From contig JAJCJC010000001.1 of NCBI GenBank assembly GCA_020555605.1, forward strand, positions 1 through 64,000: a DNA stretch of 64,000 bases, given 5' to 3'. This DNA comes from a bacterium 210917-SL.2.15. Its GTDB lineage: Bacteria; Bacillota; Clostridia; Oscillospirales; Oscillospiraceae. This document shows, piece by piece, positions 7,462 to 15,225 of this stretch (its first letter is position 1; every line of letters begins with the position of its first letter). The notes beneath the pieces are model-generated. The model saw only the letters and a program-made list of their open reading frames with translations, ran no database searches and had not been told where the DNA came from. Made by a program: the position numbers and the translations under genes.

Positions 7462-9194
7462 AGGGACACCTCCTTAATCTTCCAGTTATCGACCTTGTTT
7501 TGATCCTCCACCATCTTTCGATACAGGGCGCAGCGGTCAAGCAGCGCGTTATGCCCGCCTGTATCTACAATCCTCCCGCTGTCCATGACAACGATCTGAT
7601 CTGCGTCCCGGATGGTGTTTAAGTGGTGGGCAATCATAATGACGGTTTTATCGCGGCTCAAATCGTCGATTGCTGCCTGAATGAAGGCTTCGTTCTCTGT
7701 ATCTACCGCCGCGGTTGCTTCGTCCAAAATGATGATCGGTGCATCCTTCAGGATCATGCGGGCAATGGAAATCCGCTGCTTCTCTCCGCCGGAGAACTTG
7801 ACGCCTGCTTCTCCCGCCATGGTCTGATAGCCGTTTGGCAGGGACATGATGAAATCATGGATGCGGGCCTTCTTCGCTGCCGCTATGATTTCTTCCATGC
7901 TGGCCTCCGGCTTTCCGATCCGTATGTTTTCTTCCATGCTCAGATTAAAGAGAAAGACCTCCTGTTGAACGATGGAAAAAAGACGGTTTAATTGCTGCTC
8001 GGAAAAGGACGCCGCATCTTCTCCCGCTATGGTAATGCTCCCGTCTGTCGGCTCCCAAAAGCCCATAAGCAGATTGGCAAGCGTACTTTTTCCGCAGCCG
8101 GAGGCTCCGACCAGTGCGGTCTTGCTGCCCTTCGGAAAACGAAGATTGATGTTTTCCAGCACTTTCCCGTCGCCGTTATAAGCAAAGTTCAGATTTGAAA
8201 TGACGATTTCGCCACCCAGCGGATCGGCGCTTTGCTCCGGCCTGTTCGGGGCAGCGACACCCAGGATTGACCAAATCCCTTTCATGGCCTGTTTGAACAC
8301 GATCCCGTAATGCTGGAAGGTTGCGACCTTGGCAATAGAGGATGTAAACAGTCCGCCTAAAACAATCGCAAGGATCAGCCGTGGAAGCTCGATTTGCGAG
8401 GCAGAGAGAAGATAGACGCCGAGGATCATCACGAGAACAACGCCGGATTCCATGAACAAGATAATCAATCCCATTGGGACAGAGATTCCAGCCATGGACT
8501 TCTTCACCCAATAATCGTAGTCTTTTGCCGATTGAATCGTTTTTTCCGTCTTGGTTTCCTCTTTCCCAAATGCTTTGACTACGGAAATATTTGAAACATA
8601 CTCCATGACGTTTTCCTGCATCCTTGTCACGGAATCGGCATATATCTTGAAATTCTTTGTCCAAAGCGGGGCGGAGACTTTTTTCGTGATCCACATCAGC
8701 GGAAGACCTACGATCATTACGAGAGCCAGACGCCAATCCACCCACAACATGACGAGAAAAACAGCGGCCGGAAGGATGGTAGCGGACATGATTTCAGGCA
8801 GGCCATGAGCAAGATGCCCCTCCACCTGTTCTACGTCATGCTGCACAACATTTGTCAGATCGCCCGCCTTTCGTTCCTGAAAGAAGCCGAGAGACAGTTT
8901 TTTCAAATGCCGGATGATTTGCAGCCGCAAATCCGTCAGGCAGATATAGGCTGCTTTATGGGCCGTCCATGTTGCAGAGTACGCGCAGACGGCCTTTCCG
9001 ATAAAGCAGATCAGCATAGCGCCGCACTCCCAAAGGATTTGCTCCCTCGTGAGGGCCGCGGTGAAGTATAAGCCGATCATGTGGATCAAAAGCACTTGTG
9101 GGATCAGGTCAAAAACAATTTTGCAGCACAGCATGATGTTGGACAGCCTGTTTTTGCCCGTTACCTGTCTCACAAGCTCCTGTTGGTTTGTCAT
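7458..9194 (-). CDS. ABC half-transporter with exporter fold, subunit A
   Basis: The 578-residue protein starts MTNQQELVRQVTGKNRLSNI, has a transmembrane domain of about six segments and an ABC domain with Walker A GASGCGKST, signature FSGGEKQRISIA and Walker B IIILDEATAAVD. A TTG nine bases upstream is also in frame, but ATG 9194 has the better spacing from AAGGAGG. It is the first gene of the cassette. A perfect 22-bp palindrome sits 20 bases upstream of the start, so repression probably acts here. It overlaps the next half-transporter gene by four bases, which supports a heterodimer. Confidence 0.85.
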   Translation of the reverse strand: MTNQQELVRQVTGKNRLSNIMLCCKIVFDLIPQVLLIHMIGLYFTAALTREQILWECGAMLICFIGKAVCAYSATWTAHKAAYICLTDLRLQIIRHLKKLSLGFFQERKAGDLTNVVQHDVEQVEGHLAHGLPEIMSATILPAAVFLVMLWVDWRLALVMIVGLPLMWITKKVSAPLWTKNFKIYADSVTRMQENVMEYVSNISVVKAFGKEETKTEKTIQSAKDYDYWVKKSMAGISVPMGLIILFMESGVVLVMILGVYLLSASQIELPRLILAIVLGGLFTSSIAKVATFQHYGIVFKQAMKGIWSILGVAAPNRPEQSADPLGGEIVISNLNFAYNGDGKVLENINLRFPKGSKTALVGASGCGKSTLANLLMGFWEPTDGSITIAGEDAASFSEQQLNRLFSIVQQEVFLFNLSMEENIRIGKPEASMEEIIAAAKKARIHDFIMSLPNGYQTMAGEAGVKFSGGEKQRISIARMILKDAPIIILDEATAAVDTENEAFIQAAIDDLSRDKTVIMIAHHLNTIRDADQIVVMDSGRIVDTGGHNALLDRCALYRKMVEDQNKVDNWKIKEVSL

Positions 9195-9213
9195 GTAGTA
9201 CAACCTCCTTTTA

Positions 9214-9235
9214 ATACCGAATTATAATTCGGTAT
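9214..9235. promoter_or_regulatory. Perfect 22-bp palindrome, likely operator of the transport cassette
   Basis: The 22 bases from 9214 to 9235 (arms ATACCGAATTA and TAATTCGGTAT) are a perfect palindrome, about 20 bases before the first ABC gene and 90 bases after the TetR gene. Palindromes of this type and place are typical TetR-family operators. Autoregulation of the upstream TetR gene is not obvious from this location. Confidence 0.7.
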
Positions 9236-9250
9236 TTGTTCAAAATAATA

Positions 9251-9266
9251 GTTAGCCAAAGCTAAC
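9251..9266. promoter_or_regulatory. Second inverted repeat, possible DtxR-type box
   Basis: GTTAGC and GCTAAC form an exact inverted repeat around CAAA. It lies just upstream of a minus-strand TATTAT (-10-like, 9245-9250). The TTAGC/GCTAA core recalls iron boxes of the DtxR/IdeR family, and the cassette encodes such a regulator, but the spacing differs from the canonical 19-bp box. Confidence 0.4.
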
Positions 9267-9324
9267 ACGCAGGTGAAAGAATAGGGCCTATGATTATCCA
9301 AAACGGGTAAGCATAAGACCCATT

Positions 9325-9894
9325 TTACAAAGAGTTTACACCTTCATAATAACACTTTGTTACGAGGGAAAGCATGGTGTGAGCAAATTCACGATCTTTA
9401 TAATGCCTTGCAACTTCCAATATACCCTCTGCGAAGTTGCTGGCAAGAATGTGACAGAGCATATCATTATAGGAAGCGTGAGTTTTCTTCCCAAGCTGCC
9501 GCTTGATATGCTGTTCGATGGAGTGGATAAACTGCTCCTTTGAAATTTCATACTTTGTTCCCTGACTTTTATCCATGAGGATTACAAATATCTTATGGCT
9601 TTCCAGTAAATCAAGAATATAGTCCTCAGCTATATTCTTATACTTCTCTGACGGAAGACCGTCAGCCTGTTCTTCCTCAAATGCAATTTTGTCATAATTC
9701 ACATGCAGTGAGGAAGCAATCTTATCAAACAATTCCGCTTTATTCTTATGGTAGTTATAGATCAGACTGACCGGTATACCTGCCCTTTCCGCTATTTCCT
9801 GCATCTTGGCGCTTCGGTAGTCCTTTTCGTAAAACACATCTACTCCTGCATGGAAGATGCGCTCGAATATTTCATCTTTTAATACCTGAGCCAA
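9325..9894 (-). CDS. TetR/AcrR-family transcriptional regulator
   Basis: The 189-residue protein has the N-terminal TetR helix-turn-helix: IFERIFHAGVDVFYEKDY, then MQEIAERAGIPVSLIYNYHK and NKAELFDKIA. The ligand-binding half is alpha-helical and not diagnostic. It is transcribed toward the transport cassette from a minus-strand promoter (TTGACT, 17 bases, TATTAT at 9936-9964) that overlaps the promoter of the divergent XRE gene. The perfect palindrome between it and the first ABC gene is its probable binding site. The ligand is unknown, but may be the cassette's transported compound. Confidence 0.85.
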   Translation of the reverse strand: MAQVLKDEIFERIFHAGVDVFYEKDYRSAKMQEIAERAGIPVSLIYNYHKNKAELFDKIASSLHVNYDKIAFEEEQADGLPSEKYKNIAEDYILDLLESHKIFVILMDKSQGTKYEISKEQFIHSIEQHIKRQLGKKTHASYNDMLCHILASNFAEGILEVARHYKDREFAHTMLSLVTKCYYEGVNSL

Positions 9895-9921
9895 ATCAAC
9901 CCCTCCCTCTAAAACTGAATC

Positions 9922-9964
9922 TTGATTTGTTTTTAATAATATAATATAATAGGAGTAAAGTCAA
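9922..9964. promoter_or_regulatory. Overlapping divergent promoters
   Basis: On the plus strand TTGATT (9922-9927), 17 bases and TATAAT (9945-9950) form a promoter for the XRE-mobC-relaxase side. On the minus strand TTGACT (9959-9964), 17 bases and TATTAT (9936-9941) form a promoter for the TetR gene. The two overlap, so polymerase binding should be mutually exclusive. Confidence 0.7.
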
Positions 9965-10017
9965 GGGGTTCCTGTGACTTAATGGAGGTTTTTCGTAATA
10001 GGAGGCGACGTATAGCT

Positions 10018-10365
10018 ATGCCCGTTCAAAAATACAACTTCACTCCTTTTGGACAGGCCATCAAAGCCGCAAGGGAGCGAAAAGGTCTGACCCGCAAAGA
10101 GCTTGCGGCGCAGATACGCATTTCTCCCCGATATTTAGCCTCTATTGAAAACCGAGGGCAAACCCCCAGCCTGCAAGTTTTCTATCGCCTCGTCATATGT
10201 TTGGATGTGTCCGTCGATCAATTCTTTTTTCCAGAGAAAACTGCCGCAAAGACCACCCAGCGGCGGCAGCTTGACACCCTCCTTGACATCATTAGCGAAA
10301 GCGGCCTTCGGATTATAACTGCCACAGCTAAAGAAGTTGCAGACACTGAACAAAAAGCCCCTTGA
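10018..10365 (+). CDS. XRE-family regulator of the mobilization module
   Basis: The 115-residue protein has an N-terminal lambda-repressor-like helix-turn-helix: FGQAIKAARERKGLTRKELA, then IRISPRYLASIENRGQTPSL and FYRLVICLDVSVDQFFF. The start is ATG 10018 after a GGAGGC site; an in-frame upstream start lacks support. Regulators of this type are common just before the mobC and relaxase genes of Clostridia elements and probably control transfer or excision. It is driven by the plus-strand promoter at 9922-9950. The C-terminal part has no recognisable domain. Confidence 0.85.
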   Translation: MPVQKYNFTPFGQAIKAARERKGLTRKELAAQIRISPRYLASIENRGQTPSLQVFYRLVICLDVSVDQFFFPEKTAAKTTQRRQLDTLLDIISESGLRIITATAKEVADTEQKAP

Positions 10366-10545
10366 AAATAAGAAACTTTGATCTTCGTTCTTTTGGCAAA
10401 TTCAACTTTCCGTTGTAGTAAGGGATAGAGGATAAAACTTTCATAGCAAGCATAGGAAGCGGGTACCCACTTCCGTCTTTTGCTCCGGCAAAAGGGCTTG
10501 TTGGGAAGTGTCCCAAACCCTCTACATGGAAAGGAGCGACAGCGC
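10366..10545. other. Likely origin of transfer (oriT) with three hairpins
   Basis: This gap directly before mobC holds three successive inverted repeats. They are a near-perfect GGAAGC-GGTACC-CACTTCC palindrome at 10455-10474, CTTTTGC/GCAAAAG at 10477-10494 and TTGGGA/TCCCAA at 10501-10516. Such a hairpin cluster beside a MobC and MOBP relaxase pair is the usual place for oriT. The nick site itself cannot be assigned. Part of the region recurs in inverted orientation at 20.87-20.96 kb. Confidence 0.6.
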
Positions 10546-10827
10546 ATGAGCAACAGAAAAAGAACGGTGCAGATTAAGTTTCGCGTGACGGAGGAAGAAC
10601 GCGCTTTGGTCGAGGAAAAGATGAAGCTGATCCCAACCCGGAACATGGCGGCCTATCTGCGAAAAATGGCAATCGACGGTTATGTGATTCAGGTGGATTA
10701 CAGCGACATCAAGGCCATGACCGCCGAGATACAGAAAATCGGGGTCAATATCAATCAGATCGCCCGCCGAGCCAACGCCACGGGCAACGTGTATCAGGAG
10801 GACATAGAAGAAATCAAGGGGTGCTAA
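10546..10827 (+). CDS. mobC: MobC-like relaxosome protein
   Basis: The 93-residue protein opens MSNRKRTVQIKFRVTEEERA, the ribbon-helix-helix DNA-binding start of the MobC family. It continues with MAAYLRKMAIDGYVIQVDYS and IGVNINQIARRANATGN, the conserved core of MobC relaxosome accessory proteins. These bind oriT and help the relaxase open the strands. The start is ATG 10546 after GAAAGGAGCG. It lies just after the hairpin-rich oriT candidate and eight bases before the relaxase gene, the usual order. Confidence 0.88.
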   Translation: MSNRKRTVQIKFRVTEEERALVEEKMKLIPTRNMAAYLRKMAIDGYVIQVDYSDIKAMTAEIQKIGVNINQIARRANATGNVYQEDIEEIKGC

Positions 10828-10834
10828 GCGAGAT

Positions 10835-12184
10835 ATGGCGGTTACAAAGATTAAGCCTATTAAAAGCACGCTAAAGCAAGCCCTTGATTATATCCAAAAC
10901 CCGGACAAGACCGATGAAAAGATGCTGGTGTCCTCTTACGGTTGCAGCTATGAAACGGCGGATATTGAGTTTGCCTTTACGCTCTCGCAGGCGCTTGACA
11001 AGGGAAACAATTTAGCCCACCACCTAATCCAATCCTTTGAGCCGGGCGAGGTGGATTTTGAAAAAGCCCATGAGATCGGGCGGCAGCTTGCCGACGCCGT
11101 TACAAAGGGACAGCATGAATACGTCCTGACAACGCACATTGACAAAGGCCACGTCCACAATCACATCATTTTCTGCGCCGTCAATTTCGTGGATCATCAC
11201 AAATATGTTTCCAACCGGCGCAGCTATTACGGCATACGGAATATCAGCGACAGACTGTGCCGGGAAAACGGCCTTTCCGTCGTTGTGCCGGAGAAAGGCT
11301 GCAAGGGAAAGAGCTATATCGAATACCAGGCGGAGAAAACCAGGACGAGCTGGAAAGGCAAGCTGAAACTTGCCGTGGATTCACTCATTCCGCAGGTATC
11401 GGATTTTGAGGAATTGCTATCCCGTCTGCAAGCGTCGGGCTACGAGATCAAGCGCGGCAAATATATCTCCTGCCGCGCCCCGGGGCAGGAACGATTTACC
11501 CGCCTGAAAACCCTCGGCCCCGACTATACAGAGGAAGCAATCAAAGAAAGGATCGCCGGAACACGGAGCCACAGCGCGAAAGCCCCGACACAGGATCGCG
11601 GCGGCGTCTCTCTGCTGATCGACATTGAGAACAGTATCAAGGCGCAGCAATCGGCGGGCTATGAGCATTGGGCGAAGATACACAACTTGAAGCAGGCCGC
11701 CCGAACAATGAATTTCCTGACGGAACATAAGATCGAGCAGTACACAGAATTGACCGCCCGGATCGCAGAAATCACGGCGGCCAGCGAACAGGCAGCCGAA
11801 GAACTAAAGGGCGTGGAAAAGCGTCTAAATAATATGGCGGTGCTTATCAAGAACGTCACCACCTACCAAAAGACGAGGCCGATCTATGCGGCGTCCCGCA
11901 AGGCGGGAGATCCCGCGAAGTACCGGGCGGAACACGAAAGCGTCCTGATCCTCCATGAAGCCGCCTCAAAAGCTCTGAAAGCGGCGGGCATTACCAAGCT
12001 CCCGGACGTGGCAGCTTTGCAGGCGGAGTATGCCAAGCTGCATGCACAGAAAGAAGCCCTGTATGCAGACTACGGAAAGCTGAAAAAGCAGGTCAAGGAA
12101 TACGGGATTATCAAAAAAAATATCGACAGCATATTGCCCCGGCGTCAGGAGCAGGAACGAGAGAGGAAAAGCGTAAGGGAGTAA
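10835..12184 (+). CDS. Relaxase/mobilization nuclease (MOBP-type)
   Basis: The 449-residue protein is a relaxase that would nick one strand at oriT and lead it to the recipient. The N-terminal relaxase domain shows the tyrosine motif in ALDYIQNPDKT (Tyr19) and the metal-binding histidine motif HIDKGHVHNH (101-110), which matches the HxDxxHxHxH-type signature of MOBP enzymes. RRSYYGIRNISDRLCRENGL is also typical. The C-terminal half is rich in charged helices and probably coiled. The catalytic set is complete, so this gene looks functional even though the element's recombinase is broken. It follows mobC by eight bases. Confidence 0.92.
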   Translation: MAVTKIKPIKSTLKQALDYIQNPDKTDEKMLVSSYGCSYETADIEFAFTLSQALDKGNNLAHHLIQSFEPGEVDFEKAHEIGRQLADAVTKGQHEYVLTTHIDKGHVHNHIIFCAVNFVDHHKYVSNRRSYYGIRNISDRLCRENGLSVVVPEKGCKGKSYIEYQAEKTRTSWKGKLKLAVDSLIPQVSDFEELLSRLQASGYEIKRGKYISCRAPGQERFTRLKTLGPDYTEEAIKERIAGTRSHSAKAPTQDRGGVSLLIDIENSIKAQQSAGYEHWAKIHNLKQAARTMNFLTEHKIEQYTELTARIAEITAASEQAAEELKGVEKRLNNMAVLIKNVTTYQKTRPIYAASRKAGDPAKYRAEHESVLILHEAASKALKAAGITKLPDVAALQAEYAKLHAQKEALYADYGKLKKQVKEYGIIKKNIDSILPRRQEQERERKSVRE

Positions 12185-12282
12185 GTGTTTCGTTAGTTAG
12201 AGGTGTGCAACCGTGGTATATAATAATTGCCTTAAATTACTATCAGGAGGTTTGCGCGTGTTATAGAAAAGGGGTGTTTTCC

Positions 12283-12651
12283 ATGACGCGAGGGGCTATC
12301 TTAAAAGATTTTTTCAAGAACACGGTTTTGACCGTTGGTATAGCCTATCTTTTGTTTACTTGGGGCAAGATTCTTTTCATACATGACGGGCAGGGCGAAT
12401 ACTTCTACGTTGCCCTTTTCTGCGGCGTCCCCTTCGGAATCCGGCGTATGTTTATTTGGCTGGTTCCTTTCGGCCACGACATCACTTTTACCATTGGGAT
12501 TTTCACCGTAAACATCATTGTCGGCGGCATCATCGGTATCTTCGTTCTGGCGTGGAAGTTGGTAGTTGCCGCGTGGTATATCCCCTTGACGATCTACCGG
12601 CTCGTTACCGTCAGAAAAGGCGGCGGAAGAGATATTTACATTGAAGAATAA
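12283..12651 (+). CDS. Small membrane protein (DUF6050-like)
   Basis: The 122-residue protein begins MTRGAILKDFFKNTVLTVGI and has three to four hydrophobic segments, with phrases YLLFTWGKILFIHDG, CGVPFGIRRMFIWLVPFGHD and KLVVAAWYIPLTIYRLV. This matches my memory of the DUF6050 family of membrane proteins on Clostridia mobile elements, whose function is unknown. ATG 12283 is preferred, with AAAGGGG upstream; the longer frame from 12205 has no family features. It is 98 bases after the relaxase gene and about 16 bases before the VOC gene. Confidence 0.65.
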   Translation: MTRGAILKDFFKNTVLTVGIAYLLFTWGKILFIHDGQGEYFYVALFCGVPFGIRRMFIWLVPFGHDITFTIGIFTVNIIVGGIIGIFVLAWKLVVAAWYIPLTIYRLVTVRKGGGRDIYIEE

Positions 12652-12667
12652 GCGAAAGGATATGTCT

Positions 12668-13285
12668 ATGAAACTAAGCCATGTGATTATGAAAGTGGAG
12701 CAGCTTGACAAGGCTGTTCAGGAATACAGAAAAAAGGGCTTTGCCGTTGAATACGGCAAAGAGAAAAACCCCATCAACGCATTGATCTACTTCTCCAAAG
12801 GTCCCTACATAGAGCTATTGGACGGATCAAGGATGCCCGGTGCAGCAAAGGCCCTCATGCGCCTGCTGGGGAAAGGGGCGCTCATTGACAGGCTGCAACG
12901 CCTCGATACCTGCGGTCTCGGCTATTGTGAGCTTGCCTTTGAGAATTACAAGACTGATCTAAAAAAGGAAATCGCTATTTTGCAGAAATATGGGATCAAG
13001 AGCTGCGGGATGCCGAGCCGTAGGATCGATACCCACGGCAGAGACTTACGGTTTCGGATTGCTTCTCCGGCAGCCCTTGATGTGCCTTTTCTGATGACCT
13101 ATTTTTCTGTCGATCCAAAGCCTGTGGACTTTGTGCATCCAAACGGCATTACAGAGATCAGCAAGGTCGTTTACGGCACCGATCCCGCCCGCTTCACTCT
13201 GATAAAAGAGCTGTGCGACGATGAACGGCTGGAACTGGAAGCGGGCAATGGAATCGAGGTCGAATTTGAAAACAAGATGGGATAG
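12668..13285 (+). CDS. VOC (glyoxalase-like) family protein
   Basis: The 205-residue cytoplasmic protein opens MKLSHVIMKVEQLDKAVQEY, the beta-strand/helix start of a vicinal-oxygen-chelate fold, and continues with GFAVEYGKEKNPINALIYF and YIELLDGSRMPG. The arrangement resembles the Glyoxalase_3-like group of this superfamily, which includes dioxygenases, isomerases and resistance proteins. The substrate is not deducible. ATG 12668 has seven bases from AAAGGA; the ATG six bases earlier is too close. It starts a run of plus-strand cargo genes, with the next gene six bases after its stop. Confidence 0.7.
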   Translation: MKLSHVIMKVEQLDKAVQEYRKKGFAVEYGKEKNPINALIYFSKGPYIELLDGSRMPGAAKALMRLLGKGALIDRLQRLDTCGLGYCELAFENYKTDLKKEIAILQKYGIKSCGMPSRRIDTHGRDLRFRIASPAALDVPFLMTYFSVDPKPVDFVHPNGITEISKVVYGTDPARFTLIKELCDDERLELEAGNGIEVEFENKMG

Positions 13286-13291
13286 AAAGCC

Positions 13292-13717
13292 ATGAAAAAA
13301 ACGATATTTGGGATTTCTCCCTTTCTTGTTCAGGTATTAGCGATTGTACTTAACTTTAACTCCCTGCTTCAAGGAAGTACAGCAACCGGTATGAATGTCA
13401 CCATTTCTTTGCTCTATTTTGCTTTCTGGATTTGTTTCATACCGGCAATGAAGCGATATAACGCATATCGGGGATTCCTGGCTTCTCTCGTATTCTGGGG
13501 ACTTGTTTTATTAACGGCTTTGCTCACCCTTACTGTAAACATATTTGATATTGATCTTCCGATGCTCGTTCCCTTTACAACTCTATTTTTGGCTCCAACC
13601 TATGGCGTACGTATAGAGCAGCTATCCAACATGGCCGCGCTTTCGATAATAGCAATTATTGCAATCGTTTATATAGTATATTGTGCTGTCGAAGCAAAGC
13701 GAGTGAAAAGAAATTGA
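13292..13717 (+). CDS. Hypothetical four-helix membrane protein
   Basis: The 141-residue protein has about four hydrophobic segments, starting MKKTIFGISPFLVQVLAIVL, and a short positively charged tail (EAKRVKRN). I do not recognise the family. It sits six bases after the VOC gene and 18 bases before a CPBP protease gene, so it is likely part of the same transcript. The context of membrane proteins and CPBP proteases could suggest envelope or bacteriocin-related work, but nothing in the protein shows this. Confidence 0.65.
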   Translation: MKKTIFGISPFLVQVLAIVLNFNSLLQGSTATGMNVTISLLYFAFWICFIPAMKRYNAYRGFLASLVFWGLVLLTALLTLTVNIFDIDLPMLVPFTTLFLAPTYGVRIEQLSNMAALSIIAIIAIVYIVYCAVEAKRVKRN

Positions 13718-13735
13718 CATGAGGGAAATCGTTTT

Positions 13736-14485
13736 ATGAATCGCAAAAAAGAAATCTTAACAATAATATTATGGCCTCTTCTGTATACTTTGGGGATGGG
13801 GCTTTCCAATTACATCGTATATCACTTCTATCACATAGAGTATGGCGGGGATGGGTATATAAACGCAATGCTTCCGTTCCTTGCGGCACTGGCAGCCGGT
13901 ACTATGATCTGCCTGTTTATCCAAAGAGAAAGGCTTACCCTTCCGTGGAAGGAGCGCGGCAGGCTGCTATTGTTTCTGGTTATATTCCTGCCTCTTGCGG
14001 CACTGACGCTGTACTATCTGCTGACAAACGGCAACTTTACGTATGCGTTTATAGCTCCGCTTGCCGTAACGCTGCTTGTCGGCGTAGCGGAAGAAACCAT
14101 GTTCCGCAGGATTCTTTTTATCCGGCTGCTCGGGCTGTTTCAGGAGCGGGGGTTCAAAAAAGCGCTTCTGATCTCTGCCGTATGCTTTAGCCTTCTTCAT
14201 GCAGTCAACATTTTGGGAGGATCGCCGGCACCGCAGGTTCCCATGCAGCTTGCGGCAACCTTTGTCGCCGGACTGTTCTATGTGCTTATGTTTGATTATA
14301 CCCGGAACATCTATCTTCTGATCATTATGCACTTTTTATGGGACTATATCCTGTTCAGCGGAGCGACAAAACAGATTCCAGTCTATGCAGTTCTGATGGG
14401 TATTTTACAGGCTGCGGAGATCGTCATCATGCTGGTGCTGTTGGCCAGAAAATGGAGGCAAGACGCCTCAGCAGAACGTACATAG
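13736..14485 (+). CDS. CPBP-family intramembrane metalloprotease
   Basis: The 249-residue membrane protein has about seven hydrophobic segments and the CPBP (Abi/CAAX protease) motifs: motif 1 AEETMFRRIL, with the Glu-Glu and Arg of EExxxR; motif 2 SAVCFSLLHAVN, with the FxxxH-type histidine; and motif 3 HFLWDYILF. The catalytic glutamates and both histidines are present, so it looks active. In lactobacilli and streptococci such proteins can act as bacteriocin self-immunity factors; elsewhere they process prenylated or signal proteins. The start ATG 13736 follows GAGGG. It lies in tandem with a second CPBP gene. Confidence 0.85.
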   Translation: MNRKKEILTIILWPLLYTLGMGLSNYIVYHFYHIEYGGDGYINAMLPFLAALAAGTMICLFIQRERLTLPWKERGRLLLFLVIFLPLAALTLYYLLTNGNFTYAFIAPLAVTLLVGVAEETMFRRILFIRLLGLFQERGFKKALLISAVCFSLLHAVNILGGSPAPQVPMQLAATFVAGLFYVLMFDYTRNIYLLIIMHFLWDYILFSGATKQIPVYAVLMGILQAAEIVIMLVLLARKWRQDASAERT

Positions 14486-14497
14486 GAGGATTATCAT

Positions 14498-15211
14498 TTG
14501 CTACTCAACCGTCAAAACAAAGAAAAAATCAACCATCTGAAATGGTTTGATATTCTCGTCCTTACCCTGATTCTGTGGGGCGAGGGCATCTATACCTCAA
14601 CCGCATCATATATCGCGCTGATACAGGGCGCGTCAACCGTTGATGACAACCTTACTTTTTCTGCAACGGACAACTACGGAGCGCTGGCGTTGCAGGCGGG
14701 ACTTCTGCTCCTTGCCCTGCTGTATCTGTGGCTGCGCCGCTTCGATTTCAAAGTATGGACGATACGCTTCAACATAAAAGCCGTCGCTGGTGGCGTTCTA
14801 ATCTTCCTTGCCGCAGCACTTCTCCTTGATATATATTTCATGCTCACCAATCCGCTGACGGCCCTCCTCCCGTTTCCGGGGCCGATTGGTGCTTTCTTCG
14901 GAAGTGAAACGGTATCCAGTGTGATATACGCCCTGCTCAACGGCGTATATGAGGAGATCTATTTCCTTGGTATCTGTCTCGCGGTGAGAAAGGAACACCT
15001 GAAATGGGCTCTTCCGTTCTCTCTGCTGATACGGGTCAGCTTCCACACCTATCAGGGAATGATTTCGGCTCTTGGGATCGGGCTGCTGTTCGGCATATTT
15101 ATGTATCTGATGTACCGCCGGTCAAAGGACAGGAACCTATTGCCCTTCTTTATCGCTCATGCGATAGGAGACATATTCGGTCTGGGGGTCCTTTCATACT
15201 TTTGGATGTAA
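14498..15211 (+). CDS. Second CPBP-family membrane protein, variant active site
   Basis: The 237-residue protein has about seven hydrophobic segments and CPBP motifs YEEIYFLGICL, RVSFHTYQGM and FFIAHAIGDIFG. The two glutamates and two histidines are kept, but the arginine of EExxxR is replaced by leucine, as in some family branches. The start is a TTG at 14498, chosen because GGAGG lies eight bases upstream and no ATG fits. It follows the first CPBP gene by 12 bases. The pair could form a two-component immunity or processing function, but this is inference. Confidence 0.8.
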   Translation: MLLNRQNKEKINHLKWFDILVLTLILWGEGIYTSTASYIALIQGASTVDDNLTFSATDNYGALALQAGLLLLALLYLWLRRFDFKVWTIRFNIKAVAGGVLIFLAAALLLDIYFMLTNPLTALLPFPGPIGAFFGSETVSSVIYALLNGVYEEIYFLGICLAVRKEHLKWALPFSLLIRVSFHTYQGMISALGIGLLFGIFMYLMYRRSKDRNLLPFFIAHAIGDIFGLGVLSYFWM

Positions 15212-15225
15212 CGCATGGAAGCAAT

